Part shown: piece by piece, positions 53,907-63,296 of the stretch | How the letters are laid out: each line of letters opens with the position of its first letter | Numbering within the stretch: position 1 is the stretch's first letter | Source: Azonexus sp. | GTDB taxonomy: Bacteria; Pseudomonadota; Gammaproteobacteria; Burkholderiales; Rhodocyclaceae | Reading direction: 5' to 3' | DNA: 64,000 nt | Assembly (NCBI GenBank): GCA_031277255.1 | Contig: JAITMS010000123.1 | Coordinates: 22,815-86,814 of the forward strand | Position numbers and translations under genes: made by a program | Notes under the pieces: model-generated | What the model saw: only the letters and a program-made list of their open reading frames with translations | What the model was told of the DNA's origin: nothing | The model's database searches: none

Positions 53907-55850
53907 ATGAGCGATTTCGCCGGAATGGAAGACCTGCTACAGGATTTTTTGCAGGAGTCCTACGACCTGCTTTCCGATGTGGACAATAAACTGGTTGATC
54001 TGGAACGAGCGCCGGATGACCGGGGTTTATTGAACGATATTTTCCGCGGTTTTCATACGATCAAGGGCGGCGCCGGGTTTCTCAATGCCGCCGAACTGGT
54101 CACGCTCTGCCATTTGACCGAGAACCTGTTTGATCGGCTGCGCAATGGCGAACTGGAACTGACGCCGGAATTGATGGATGTCATCATGGCGGCGACCAAG
54201 GGCGTGCGTGAAATGTTTGGCGAACTGGGGCAGATGGTCATGCCGCAAGCGGCGGATGCCCAGGTGATTGCCGCCTTGCAGGGCGCTTTGCGGGGCGAGT
54301 TGCCGGGCGCTGCGCCGCCAGCGGCCCCGGCGGCCCCGCCACCGCCGGCGGCTGCCGCCGTCGAACCGCCCGCCGCCAAAGCGTCGGGCGCTGGCGGTGA
54401 ACCGGACTGGCAGGCGCTGCACGCCAGCCTGACCGGCCAGCCGTCAGGCGGCGCTGCGGCAGAAGGACAATTGGCGGCGAAAAGCGAATTGGCGGCAGCG
54501 CCGACGGCGGTGGCTCCGGCAGCGGCGGCAGCGGTCGTTCCGGCTGGCGAGCAGGGGCCGTCGCCCTTTGGCCGCCGCGCCACCGACCGGCCCGGCGGCC
54601 AGCCGACCTCGGCGCGGCGGGCCGAGGAGCGCGGCGGGCGGGAAAGCACCATTCGCGTCGATACCTCGCGTCTCGATCAGGTGCTCAACCTGTCCGGCGA
54701 AATCGGCCTGACCAAAAACCGGCTGACCAGTCTGCGCGCCGACATCCTGGCCGGCAAGAACGACGCCGAAACGCTGCATGCGCTCGATCAGGCCGTCAGT
54801 CAGCTTGATCTTCTGGTTTCCGATTTGCAGAATTCGGTGATGAAGACGCGGATGCAGCCGATTGGCCGCTTGTTCCAGAAATACCCGCGCATCGCCCGCG
54901 ATCTCGCCCGTCAGTTCGGCAAAGATGTCGAACTGGTGCTGGCCGGAGAAGAAACCGAAGTCGACAAGACGATGATCGAGGATCTCGCTGATCCGCTCAT
55001 CCACTTGATCCGCAATGCCGTCGATCACGGCGTCGAACTGCCCGACGAGCGTCAGGCGGCGGGCAAGCCGAGCAAGAGTCTGGTTCGCCTCGAAGCGCGG
55101 CAGGAAGGCGATCACATCGTTCTGATCATCGCCGATGACGGCAAAGGCATGAGCGCCGAGCGGATTCGGGCCAAGGCCGTGGAAAAGGGCCTGATTTCGG
55201 AAGAAGAAGCCAATACGCTCGACGAGCGGCAGAGCCTCAATCTGATCTTTCTGCCCGGCTTCTCAACCAAGACCAATATTTCCGATGTCTCTGGCCGCGG
55301 CGTCGGCATGGATGTGGTCAAGACCAATATCCAGAAACTCAACGGTTCGGTCGAGATCCGCTCGGAGCCAGGCAAAGGCTCGGTGTTCCTGATTTCCCTG
55401 CCGCTGACCCTGGCCATTCTGCCGGTCTTGCTGGTGCGCTTGGGCGACCAGCCTTTCGCCCTGCCCTTGTCGCTGGTGCGCGAAATTCTGCCGATCGAAC
55501 GGGGGCGGGTGCAGGAAGTCGGCGGCAAGGAAACCCTGGTCGTCCGCGGCGAGGTCTTGCCGGTCATTTCGCTGGCCCGGCTCCTCGGCTGGCCGTTCCA
55601 GCGTTATCCCGAATACGGCGTTTTCATGCAGACCGCCGAGCGCAGCTTCATCCTCGCCGTCGACAGCTTTGCCGGGCGTGATGACGCGGTCATCAAGTCG
55701 CTGGAGGACTTCCGTCCGAAGGGCGTGGCGGGTGTGACGACCTTGTCCAATGGGCAGATCGTCCTCATTCTCGACATGAAGGAGTTGCTGGCCGACATCG
55801 GCCACCACCCGGACATGGCGGCGGGCTTGCGGGCGCTGGCTTCGGCCTGA
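53907..55850 (+). CDS. cheA: Chemotaxis histidine kinase CheA (second copy)
   Basis: 647 residues: HPt with His50 (FHTIKGGAGFLN), Ala/Pro-rich linker (about 135-240), dimerisation and ATPase domains (HLIRNAVDHGVE, DDGKGM, GFSTKTNISDVSGRGVGMD), CheW-like domain. Differs from the copy at 42691 in linker and CheW-like end. Downstream of cheYZ and upstream of flhB, so it belongs to the flagellar-motor block. A terminator follows. Confidence 0.95.
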   Translation: MSDFAGMEDLLQDFLQESYDLLSDVDNKLVDLERAPDDRGLLNDIFRGFHTIKGGAGFLNAAELVTLCHLTENLFDRLRNGELELTPELMDVIMAATKGVREMFGELGQMVMPQAADAQVIAALQGALRGELPGAAPPAAPAAPPPPAAAAVEPPAAKASGAGGEPDWQALHASLTGQPSGGAAAEGQLAAKSELAAAPTAVAPAAAAAVVPAGEQGPSPFGRRATDRPGGQPTSARRAEERGGRESTIRVDTSRLDQVLNLSGEIGLTKNRLTSLRADILAGKNDAETLHALDQAVSQLDLLVSDLQNSVMKTRMQPIGRLFQKYPRIARDLARQFGKDVELVLAGEETEVDKTMIEDLADPLIHLIRNAVDHGVELPDERQAAGKPSKSLVRLEARQEGDHIVLIIADDGKGMSAERIRAKAVEKGLISEEEANTLDERQSLNLIFLPGFSTKTNISDVSGRGVGMDVVKTNIQKLNGSVEIRSEPGKGSVFLISLPLTLAILPVLLVRLGDQPFALPLSLVREILPIERGRVQEVGGKETLVVRGEVLPVISLARLLGWPFQRYPEYGVFMQTAERSFILAVDSFAGRDDAVIKSLEDFRPKGVAGVTTLSNGQIVLILDMKELLADIGHHPDMAAGLRALASA

Positions 55851-55873
55851 TTGGCGTTTACCGCAGGCCATTT

Positions 55874-55900
55874 GAGGGGGCTTTGCCCCCTCTTTCCTTT
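55874..55900 (+). terminator. Rho-independent terminator after cheA
   Basis: GAGGGGGC (55874-55881), loop TTT, GCCCCCTC (55885-55892), then TTTCCTTTT. Separates the cheV-cheA unit from flhB. Confidence 0.88.
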
Positions 55901-55992
55901 TGGATTAACCATATTGTCATGCGTTTGCAAGACATACCTCATAAACTAGCTAAAAAAACGCGTGTACCTCTTTAATTTTTTTGATATTTTTC

Positions 55993-55998
55993 TATAAT
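55993..55998 (+). promoter_or_regulatory. Candidate -10 of the flhB operon
   Basis: TATAAT in an AT-rich leader 27 bases before flhB, following the terminator. The best -35 at 17-bp spacing (CTTTAA, 55970) is weak, so an activator or another sigma factor may contribute. Confidence 0.4.
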
Positions 55999-56024
55999 CA
56001 CCTCATCGGAATTTGAAGACGGCC

Positions 56025-57158
56025 ATGGCGGAAGAGAGCGATCTCGAAAAAACAGAGGAGCCTACAGGCAGGCGAATCGAACAGGCGCGTGAAAAGGGCC
56101 AGGTGCCGCGTTCGCGCGAATTGGGCACCTTTCTGGTGCTGATTACCGCCGCCGCCACGATCTGGCTGATGGGCGGCTGGTTTGTCCGGCGCGCTGCCGT
56201 CATCATGCACAACGCCTTTACCATCGACGCCCCGCTGGCCCGTGATCCGGCGCGCCTCGTGCCGCATCTCGGCGGCGTTTTCGGCGACGCCCTGTTTCTC
56301 TTTGCGCCGCTGATCGGCGTGCTCATGCTGGCCGCTTTGCTGCCGCCGTTTTTCCTCAATTCCTGGGTCTTTTCGGCAGAGTCGCTGGTGCCGGACATCA
56401 AGCGCATCAATCCGCTCAAGGGCATTGGCCGGATGTTTTCCTGGAACAGCCTGATGGAACTGCTCAAGGCGGTGCTCAAAGCCTGTCTGGTCGGCGGCGT
56501 CGCGGTACTTTTGATCTGGCGTTCGCGCGAGGAGATTTTCGGCCTTCTCTCCGAGTCGCTCGATACGGCGCTGGCCCATGCCGGTCATCTGGTGTCTTTC
56601 AGTTTTCTCATGCTGGTGTCGGCGCTGGCGCTGGTGGTGGTGGCCGATGTGCCCTTCCAGATCTGGCAGCACTTCAACAAGCTGAAGATGACCAAGGACG
56701 AAGTCCGCCGCGAAATGAAGGAAATGATGGGCGACCCGCACGTCAAGGGCCGCATCCGCAGTCTCCAGATGCAGGCCGCCCGGCGGCGGATGATGGCGGC
56801 GGTGCCGGAGGCGACGGTGGTCGTCACCAACCCGACGCATTTTGCCGTCGCCCTGTCCTACAAAACCGGCATGAACGCGCCGAAAGTGGTGGCCAAGGGC
56901 GCGGGCAATATCGCCCTGAAAATCCGCGAAATCGCCGCCGCCCACGGCGTGCCCATCCTTGAAGCGCCGCCCCTGGCGCGCGCCTTGAACAAACACGCCG
57001 AACTCGATGGCGAAATTCCCGTTACCCTGTACAGCGCGGTGGCCGAAGTGCTGGCTTACATTCATCGCCTGGCGGGCTGGCGCCAAGCGGGCGGCGCTTA
57101 CCCGCCGCCGCCGCGCGATCTGCCGGTGCCCGCCGAACTCGTGCCGGAGGCCGCGTAA
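56025..57158 (+). CDS. flhB: Flagellar export switch protein FlhB
   Basis: 377 residues: four TM helices and a cytoplasmic domain with the self-cleavage motif NPTH at residues 269-272 (56829-56840), the same position as in E. coli. N-terminal DLEKTEEPTGRRIEQAREKGQVPRSREL is diagnostic. Switches export from rod/hook to filament substrates. ATG 56025; an in-frame TTG at 56013 is an alternative. flhA begins at the next base after the stop. Confidence 0.97.
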   Translation: MAEESDLEKTEEPTGRRIEQAREKGQVPRSRELGTFLVLITAAATIWLMGGWFVRRAAVIMHNAFTIDAPLARDPARLVPHLGGVFGDALFLFAPLIGVLMLAALLPPFFLNSWVFSAESLVPDIKRINPLKGIGRMFSWNSLMELLKAVLKACLVGGVAVLLIWRSREEIFGLLSESLDTALAHAGHLVSFSFLMLVSALALVVVADVPFQIWQHFNKLKMTKDEVRREMKEMMGDPHVKGRIRSLQMQAARRRMMAAVPEATVVVTNPTHFAVALSYKTGMNAPKVVAKGAGNIALKIREIAAAHGVPILEAPPLARALNKHAELDGEIPVTLYSAVAEVLAYIHRLAGWRQAGGAYPPPPRDLPVPAELVPEAA

Positions 57159-59243
57159 ATGGCTGCTTCCTCACTCCGCGTACAGAATCTCCTCGGTCGT
57201 CTGAACGTCACCCAGTTAGCCGCGCCGCTGCTGATCCTGATGATCCTGTCGATGATGGTGCTGCCGCTGCCGGCTTTCGTCCTCGACATCTTTTTCACCT
57301 TCAACATCGCCATTTCCGTGCTGGTGCTGCTGGTCGCCATCAATACCCAGAAGACCCTGGATTTTTCGGTTTTCCCGACCGTGCTGCTGGTGACGACCTT
57401 GCTGCGGCTGTCGCTGAACGTCGCCTCGACCCGCGTCGTCCTCATTGAAGGCCACACCGGCCCGGCGGCGGCGGGCAAGGTGATCGAGGCCTTTGGCCAT
57501 TTTCTCGTCGGCGGCAATTTCGCCGTCGGCATCGTCGTCTTTATGATTCTCGTCATCATCAATTTCGTCGTCATCACCAAGGGCGCTGGCCGCGTCGCCG
57601 AAGTGGCCGCGCGTTTTGCCCTCGACGCCATGCCGGGCAAGCAGATGGCCATCGACGCCGACCTCAACGCCGGTCTGATCGGCGAGGATGAAGCCCGCCA
57701 GCGGCGTCGGGATGTCGCCCGCGAATCCGAGTTCTACGGCTCGATGGACGGCGCTTCCAAGTTTGTCCGCGGCGACGCCATCGCCGGCATCGTCATCATG
57801 CTGATCAATATCGTCGGCGGTCTTTTTGTCGGCATCTTCCAGCACGACATGGATTTTGCCACCGCTGGCACGACCTACACCCTGCTGACCATCGGCGACG
57901 GTCTGGTGGCGCAGATTCCCGGCCTCATCATTTCGATTGCCGCCGGTCTGGTGGTGACCCGCGTTTCCGATGACCGCGATGTCGGCCAGCAGGTGCTGGG
58001 GCAGATGTTCCTGAATCCCAAGGCGCTGGCGATTACCGCCGCCATCATCGGCACCCTCGGCCTGATTCCGGGCATGCCCAATCTGGTCTTCCTGCTGCTC
58101 GCCAGCGGCCTCGGCTATCTCGCCTGGCGCATGGGCCAGCGCGATCTGCGCCTGGCGGCGCCGCCGGTCAAGGTCGCGCCGACGGCGGTGCCGGAAGCGG
58201 TCGAAGCCAGTTGGGGCGATGTCACGCCGCTCGACGTGTTGGGGCTGGAGGTCGGTTATCGCCTCATTCCGCTGGTCGACAAAGCGCAGGATGGCGAACT
58301 CTTGCGCCGCATTCGCGGCATCCGCAAGAAATTCGCCCAGGAAGTCGGCTTCCTCGTCTCGCCGGTGCATATCCGCGACAATCTCGAATTGAAGCCCAAT
58401 GCTTACCGCATTCTCTTGAAGGGCGTCGAAGTCGGCGCTGGCGAAGCCTATGCCGGTCAGCTTCTGGCGATCAATCCGGGCCGCGTGGTCGGGACGCTGA
58501 ACGGCACGCCGACCGTCGACCCGGCCTTTGGCCTGCAAGCCGTGTGGATCGACGCCGCTCAGCGCGACAAGGCCCAGGCTTACGGTTACACCGTGGTGGA
58601 CGCCTCGACCGTCGTCGCCACCCATCTCAACCACCTGATCCTGACCCATGCCGGTGAACTCCTGGGCCGTCAGGAAGTGCAGCAACTGCTCGACCATCTG
58701 GCCAAGGACATGCCCAAACTGGTCGAAGATCTGGTGCCCAAGGTGCTGCCGCTTGGCACGCTGCAAAAAGTCCTGCAAAACCTGCTCGACGAAGGCGTGC
58801 CGATCCGCGACATGCGCACCATCATCGAAACCGTCGCCGACGCCGCCAGCCGCACCCAGAATGCCGACGAACTGGTCGCCCAGGTGCGCAACGCGCTGGG
58901 CCGGGCGATCATCCAGCAACTGTTCCCCGGCAGCGGCGAGATGCAGGTCATGTCGCTCGACCCGGCGCTCGAACGCCTGCTGACCCAGGCCGTCGCGGGC
59001 GGCAGCGACAACACCAGCTTCGAACCGGGGCTGGCCGATACGCTGGTCAGGGAAACCGCCGCCGCCGCCCAGCGTCAGGAAAGCCACGGTCTGCCAGCGG
59101 TGCTGCTGGTGCCGGGCAGCCTGCGCCTGCTGCTGTCCCGCTTCCTGCGCCGCTCCGTGCCGCAGTTGAAAGTGCTGGCGCATAACGAAGTTCCAGAAAA
59201 TCGCATCATCAAGGTGACCTCGGTGATTGGGGGTAAAACATGA
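57159..59243 (+). CDS. flhA: Flagellar export gate protein FlhA
   Basis: 694 residues: eight TM helices, the FHIPEP-family core (ARFALDAMPGKQMAIDADLNAGLI, DEARQRRRDVARESEFYGSMDGASKFVRGDAIAGI) and a large cytoplasmic domain that binds chaperone-substrate complexes. Directly follows flhB and overlaps flhF by four bases. Confidence 0.97.
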   Translation: MAASSLRVQNLLGRLNVTQLAAPLLILMILSMMVLPLPAFVLDIFFTFNIAISVLVLLVAINTQKTLDFSVFPTVLLVTTLLRLSLNVASTRVVLIEGHTGPAAAGKVIEAFGHFLVGGNFAVGIVVFMILVIINFVVITKGAGRVAEVAARFALDAMPGKQMAIDADLNAGLIGEDEARQRRRDVARESEFYGSMDGASKFVRGDAIAGIVIMLINIVGGLFVGIFQHDMDFATAGTTYTLLTIGDGLVAQIPGLIISIAAGLVVTRVSDDRDVGQQVLGQMFLNPKALAITAAIIGTLGLIPGMPNLVFLLLASGLGYLAWRMGQRDLRLAAPPVKVAPTAVPEAVEASWGDVTPLDVLGLEVGYRLIPLVDKAQDGELLRRIRGIRKKFAQEVGFLVSPVHIRDNLELKPNAYRILLKGVEVGAGEAYAGQLLAINPGRVVGTLNGTPTVDPAFGLQAVWIDAAQRDKAQAYGYTVVDASTVVATHLNHLILTHAGELLGRQEVQQLLDHLAKDMPKLVEDLVPKVLPLGTLQKVLQNLLDEGVPIRDMRTIIETVADAASRTQNADELVAQVRNALGRAIIQQLFPGSGEMQVMSLDPALERLLTQAVAGGSDNTSFEPGLADTLVRETAAAAQRQESHGLPAVLLVPGSLRLLLSRFLRRSVPQLKVLAHNEVPENRIIKVTSVIGGKT

Positions 59244-60667
59244 ACGTCAGAAAATTCATCGCTGCCAACCCGCGCGATGCCTTGCGCAAAGTCAAGGAGA
59301 CGCTTGGCAATGACGCCATCATCCTGTCCAACCGGGGCATTCCCGGCGGCGTCGAAATCATGGCGGTGGCGGCCCGCGACATGGCGATGATCGCGCCGAC
59401 CACGGTTGATGCGCCGCTTGCCCAGAAACGCCAGACGCCGCCGCCAGCCAGCGACGACGACGATTACCGCCTGTCGCTGAGCAGCGCCCGCGCCCAGATC
59501 GCCGCCGGGCGTCACGCCATTCCCGGTTTGCAGGCAGCGCCGCCGCCGCCCCGGACAGCGCCGCTGACGCCGCCGCCGCGTCCGGCGACGGCGGTAAACG
59601 CCAGCATTCCACGGACAGGCGCGCTGCGCAATCTGGAAGCGGCGCGGCCCCAGTCGCCGCCGCCATCCCGCCCGGCGGCTCCGGCGGCGGAGCCGCCGCG
59701 GCGGCCAGCGGCGGAAGTCGTGCCGATGGAAGTGATGGAGGAGATCCGCGCGCTGCGCAAGATGGTCGAACAGCATCTGGCGGGCTTTGCCTGGGGCGAA
59801 ACCGCCCGCTCGGCCCCGATCAAGACCGAAGTCCTGCGGCAGATGCTCGATGTCGGCTTTTCGCCGCAATTTGCCCGCGACTTGCTGACCGACCTGCCCG
59901 CCGGGATGGATCGTATGCAGGCGCTGGCCTGGGTCAAGGGCGCGGCTGACCGTTCGCTTTCAACCGCGGCCAGCGAAACCGACATTGTCGACCGCGGCGG
60001 CGTCTACGCCCTGGTCGGCCCGACCGGCGTCGGCAAGACCACCACCGCCGCCAAGCTGGCGGCGCGCTGTGTGCTGCGCCACGGCGCCAACCGGGTGGCC
60101 CTGATTACCACCGACAGTTACCGCATCGGGGCGCATGAGCAATTGCGCATTTATGGCCGCATTCTCGGCGTCTCGGTCTATCTGGTCAGGGATGCTGGCG
60201 AGTTGCGGCAGGTTCTCGGCGAGTTGCGGCAGAAACATCTGGTGCTGATCGACACCATGGGCATGAGCCAGAAAGACAAACTGGTGCCGGAACTGACCGA
60301 TATGCTGAGCGGCTGCGATGTGCAGCGCCTCTTGCTGCTGTCCTCGACCTCGCGCGGCGATACCCTTGATGATGTCGTCCGCGCCTATCAGGGCGACAAG
60401 CTGGCGGGCTGCATTCTGACCAAGGTCGACGAGGCCGTCAGTCTGGCCACCGCCCTTGACGCCATCATGCGTCATCGCCTCTGTCTGCACTATGTCGCCA
60501 ACGGCCAGCGGGTGCCGGAAGACCTGCACCTGCCCAACCGCGCCTATCTGCTGCACCGGGCGCTCAAGGATTTGCCGGAAACCTCGCCGCACAAGCACGC
60601 TGGCATCGAACCGGCCCTGATGATGGCCAATGCCGGGCTGATGACCGCCGGGGCGCTTCGTGGCTGA
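59240..60667 (+). CDS. flhF: SRP-family GTPase FlhF
   Basis: 475 residues: N-terminal basic domain (MNVRKFIAANPRDALRKVKETLGNDAIILSNR), a Pro/Ala-rich linker, then SRP-type NG domains with GPTGVGKTTTAAKLAARC, TTDSYRIGAHEQLRIYGRILG and TKVDEAVSLATAL. FlhF places polar flagella and recruits early basal-body parts. ATGA overlap with flhA and 8-base overlap with fleN. Confidence 0.96.
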   Translation: MNVRKFIAANPRDALRKVKETLGNDAIILSNRGIPGGVEIMAVAARDMAMIAPTTVDAPLAQKRQTPPPASDDDDYRLSLSSARAQIAAGRHAIPGLQAAPPPPRTAPLTPPPRPATAVNASIPRTGALRNLEAARPQSPPPSRPAAPAAEPPRRPAAEVVPMEVMEEIRALRKMVEQHLAGFAWGETARSAPIKTEVLRQMLDVGFSPQFARDLLTDLPAGMDRMQALAWVKGAADRSLSTAASETDIVDRGGVYALVGPTGVGKTTTAAKLAARCVLRHGANRVALITTDSYRIGAHEQLRIYGRILGVSVYLVRDAGELRQVLGELRQKHLVLIDTMGMSQKDKLVPELTDMLSGCDVQRLLLLSSTSRGDTLDDVVRAYQGDKLAGCILTKVDEAVSLATALDAIMRHRLCLHYVANGQRVPEDLHLPNRAYLLHRALKDLPETSPHKHAGIEPALMMANAGLMTAGALRG

Positions 60668-61544
60668 CTTCCACGTTGACCAGGCCGCCGGCTTGCGGCG
60701 GCTGCTCGGCGGCGGTCGGCAATTGCAGGTGGTGACCTTCGTCGCCGGTTGCGAGGGCGTTGGCCGCAGTCTGGCCGTCGCCAATCTCGGCGCGGCGCTG
60801 GCCCGTCTCGGCAAGGAAGTGCTGATTATCGACGAGCACGCCGCCCAGGATGACATTGCCGCCTCTTTTGGCCTGATGGCCCGTTTTGATCTGCTCGATG
60901 TCGTCCACCGCGAAGTCAGTCTGGATCGGGTGCTGTTGCAGCCCTTCAAGGGTCTTTGCGTCCTCCCGGCGGCGCGGGCGGTGAGAAAACTCGGTCGTCT
61001 GTCGCCGCCGCAGCAGCAGGCGCTGCTCGACGCCATGGCCGGTCTGGAACGTCCGCTCGATGTCATCCTCGTCGACGCCAGCGCCGCCCATGCCGGGGGC
61101 TTCTCGCCCTTCAGCCTGGCGGCGCAGGAAACGGTGATGGTTGTCTCCGGCAGCAGCAACGCCATTACCGAAGCCTACGCGCTGATTAAAAAAGCCAGCC
61201 AGGCTTTTGCCCGCCGCCATTTCCGCATTCTGGTCAACAAGGTCAAGAGCCGCGCCGAAGCCCGCGCCATTTTCGACAACATCGCCCAGGTCGCGGCAAA
61301 ACGGGGCATTGCCCGGCTCGACTATGCCGGGGCCATTCCGCTCAACGACGCGCTGCGCCAGTCTTTCAAACTGGCCAGGCCGGTTCTGGTGGAGGCTCCC
61401 GACTCGGTAGCGGCGGCGGCTTTTCGTGATCTGGCCGATGAACTCCTGTATTGGCAGGGCAGCGATGGCGGCAGTGTCGAGCATTTCATCCAGCAACTGT
61501 TACACTTGAGCCAACGCACAACCCCAAACGTACTGCGAGCTTGA
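60660..61544 (+). CDS. fleN: FleN/FlhG-like MinD-family flagellar number regulator
   Basis: 294 residues, ParA/MinD fold between flhF and fliA, the usual place of fleN/flhG/ylxH, which limits flagellar number together with FlhF. The deviant Walker A reads G30-C-E-G-V-G-R-S37, lacking both lysines of the KGGxGK[T/S] motif; later motifs (VEVLIIDEHAAQ-like; DVILVDASAA) are recognisable. ATP hydrolysis may thus be altered or lost. No MSD-type extra domain is seen. Confidence 0.88.
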   Translation: MADFHVDQAAGLRRLLGGGRQLQVVTFVAGCEGVGRSLAVANLGAALARLGKEVLIIDEHAAQDDIAASFGLMARFDLLDVVHREVSLDRVLLQPFKGLCVLPAARAVRKLGRLSPPQQQALLDAMAGLERPLDVILVDASAAHAGGFSPFSLAAQETVMVVSGSSNAITEAYALIKKASQAFARRHFRILVNKVKSRAEARAIFDNIAQVAAKRGIARLDYAGAIPLNDALRQSFKLARPVLVEAPDSVAAAAFRDLADELLYWQGSDGGSVEHFIQQLLHLSQRTTPNVLRA

Positions 61545-62296
61545 TGTATACCGCTGCCGGGCAGCCAGACAGGGAACAGTTGGTTCAGCGCCTCGCGCCG
61601 CTGGTGAAGCGTATCGCCTATCATCTGATGGCCCGCCTGCCCGCCAGCGTGCAATTTGAAGACCTGGTGCAGAACGGCATGATCGGCTTGCTCGATGCCA
61701 TGGATCGTTATCAGGAAGGCTTCGGCGCCCAGTTTGAAACCTACGCCACCCAGCGCGTGCGCGGCGCCATGCTCGACGGCCTGCGCGAGAATGACTGGCT
61801 GCCGCGCACCCTGCGCCGCGAACTGCGGCGCATCGAAGCGGCCATCAACCAACTTGAGCACGAACATGGCCGAGCGCCGTCGGAAGGCGAACTGGCCGAG
61901 GCGCTGGGCATGTCGCTCGCCGATTACCAATCGACGCTGCAAGAAGCGCGCGGCCACCAGATCGTTTATTTTGAGGATTTCACGGGCGACGGCGATGAAG
62001 ATTTTCTCGACCGCCACTTCACCGACAACGACGCCGATCCAGCGGCCATTTTTGCCGACCGCGACCTGCGTCAGACCCTGGTTGGCGCCATCGCCCGCCT
62101 GCCGGAACGGGAAAAGCTGATGATGGGCCTCTATTACGAGCAGGAACTCAATCTGCGCGAAATTGGCGAGATCATGGGCGTCACCGAATCACGGGTCTGT
62201 CAGTTGCACAGTCAGGCCATTGCCCGCCTGCGGGCGCAGATCGTCGGCGAGTTGCCAAAATCAGCCAGCAAGCGGAAGGGGAAGGCGCTTGGATAA
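61544..62296 (+). CDS. fliA: RNA polymerase sigma-28 factor FliA
   Basis: 250 residues, sigma-70 family group 3: region 2 (FEDLVQNGMIGLLDAMDRYQEGFGAQFETYATQRVRGAMLDGLRENDWLPRTLRR), region 3 and region 4 (LPEREKLMMGLYYEQELNLREIGEIMGVTESRVCQLHSQAI). Transcribes late flagellar and chemotaxis genes. Start overlaps fleN stop (TGATG); an in-frame start at 61451 is not supported. Confidence 0.97.
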   Translation: MYTAAGQPDREQLVQRLAPLVKRIAYHLMARLPASVQFEDLVQNGMIGLLDAMDRYQEGFGAQFETYATQRVRGAMLDGLRENDWLPRTLRRELRRIEAAINQLEHEHGRAPSEGELAEALGMSLADYQSTLQEARGHQIVYFEDFTGDGDEDFLDRHFTDNDADPAAIFADRDLRQTLVGAIARLPEREKLMMGLYYEQELNLREIGEIMGVTESRVCQLHSQAIARLRAQIVGELPKSASKRKGKALG

Positions 62297-63029
62297 AATC
62301 AGTTTTGTCGGGCTGGCGCTTGGCCTGATAGCCATTCTCGGCGGTCAGGTCATGGAAGGCGGCAATGTCGGCTCGCTGCTCCAGCCGACGGCTCTCCTCA
62401 TCGTCCTTGGCGGCACTCTGGGGGCGGTATTCCTGCAAAGTCCATTCCACATCCTCTGGCGCGGCCTCAAGATGGCCCGCTGGGTCTGGGTGCCGCCGGT
62501 CATCGAGCAGCAGGACATGATCGACCAGCTCTTGAAATGGAGCCAGATCTCCCGCCGCGAGGGCCTGCTGGTGCTGGAAAACCATATTCCGGCGGTAGCC
62601 GACGAATTTACCCGCAAGGGCCTGCAACTCCTGGTCGATGGCGCCGACCCCGAACGCATCCGCGAATTGCTCGAAGTCGACATCAACACCTTCGAGGACG
62701 AATGGCGGCAATCGGCCAGAATCTGGGAAGCGGCGGGCGGCTACTCGCCGACCATCGGCATTCTCGGCGCCGTCATGGGCCTCATTCACGTCATGGAAAA
62801 TCTCTCCGACCCGACCAAACTCGGCGCTGGCATCGCCGTCGCCTTTGTCGCCACCATTTACGGCGTTGGCCTCGCCAATCTGGTCTATCTGCCGATCGCG
62901 GGCAAGCTCAAGTATTACCTCAACCGCATGGTGGCGACGCGCGAAATGGTCATCGACGGCCTCGTCGGCATCGCCCAGGGCGACAACCCCCGCATCATCG
63001 AAGGGCGGTTGCGCGGTTATCTCCTCTAG
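62289..63029 (+). CDS. motC: Flagellar stator protein MotC (second MotA-type)
   Basis: 246 residues, MotA/ExbB family of the MotC/PomA-like group: four TM helices, cytoplasmic loop, GGYSPTIGILGAVMGLIHVM with the conserved Pro. Start TTG at 62289 (aaggggaaggcgc before it), inside the fliA end; no ATG fits. The present stop codon TAG is made of the target TA plus the first G of the inserted element. Partner of motD. Confidence 0.92.
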   Translation: MDKISFVGLALGLIAILGGQVMEGGNVGSLLQPTALLIVLGGTLGAVFLQSPFHILWRGLKMARWVWVPPVIEQQDMIDQLLKWSQISRREGLLVLENHIPAVADEFTRKGLQLLVDGADPERIRELLEVDINTFEDEWRQSARIWEAAGGYSPTIGILGAVMGLIHVMENLSDPTKLGAGIAVAFVATIYGVGLANLVYLPIAGKLKYYLNRMVATREMVIDGLVGIAQGDNPRIIEGRLRGYLL

Positions 63030-63296
63030 GGCCTGCTAACGCTAAAAGGAGCCTCGCATGAACATCCAAACGGGCGCCTGGCAAGGCGCAAAGCGCAGAC
63101 GTAGCGGGACTACGGCGAGCATTTGCAACGCGGCCCGGCGCCCGTTTGGATGCTCACCCTTCGGGCTGGCCGGGAATCGGGCGGCATGCGTTGTTGCGCG
63201 GGCCTTGCGTGGAATCACCACGCGGCGGCCCGCGCGCCTAGCCTGCCACCCGATTACCGGCCAGTGCGAAGCTCCTTTTAGCGTTAGCAGGCCCTA
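63027..63296. mobile_element. MITE-like structured element in the motC/motD junction
   Basis: Core 63029-63294 (266 bp) with perfect 24-bp terminal inverted repeats (63029-63052 and 63271-63294), flanked by TA on both sides (63027-63028, 63295-63296). Inside are two big cruciforms: arms 63063-63078/63137-63152 (16 bp, perfect) around a smaller CGTAG/CTACG hairpin, and 63167-63186/63244-63263 (20 bp, two mismatches) enclosing GCGCGGGCC/GGCCCGCGC (63196/63227) and GCGTGG-AATCA-CCACGC (63207-63223). No transposase ORF. TA duplication is typical of IS630/Tc1-type transposition, so a non-autonomous relative is a fair inference. Confidence 0.85.

Noticed and set aside
57216-59183. Minus-strand open frame of 655 codons opposite flhA
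   Set aside because: Antisense shadow of a highly conserved gene; no coherent protein features.
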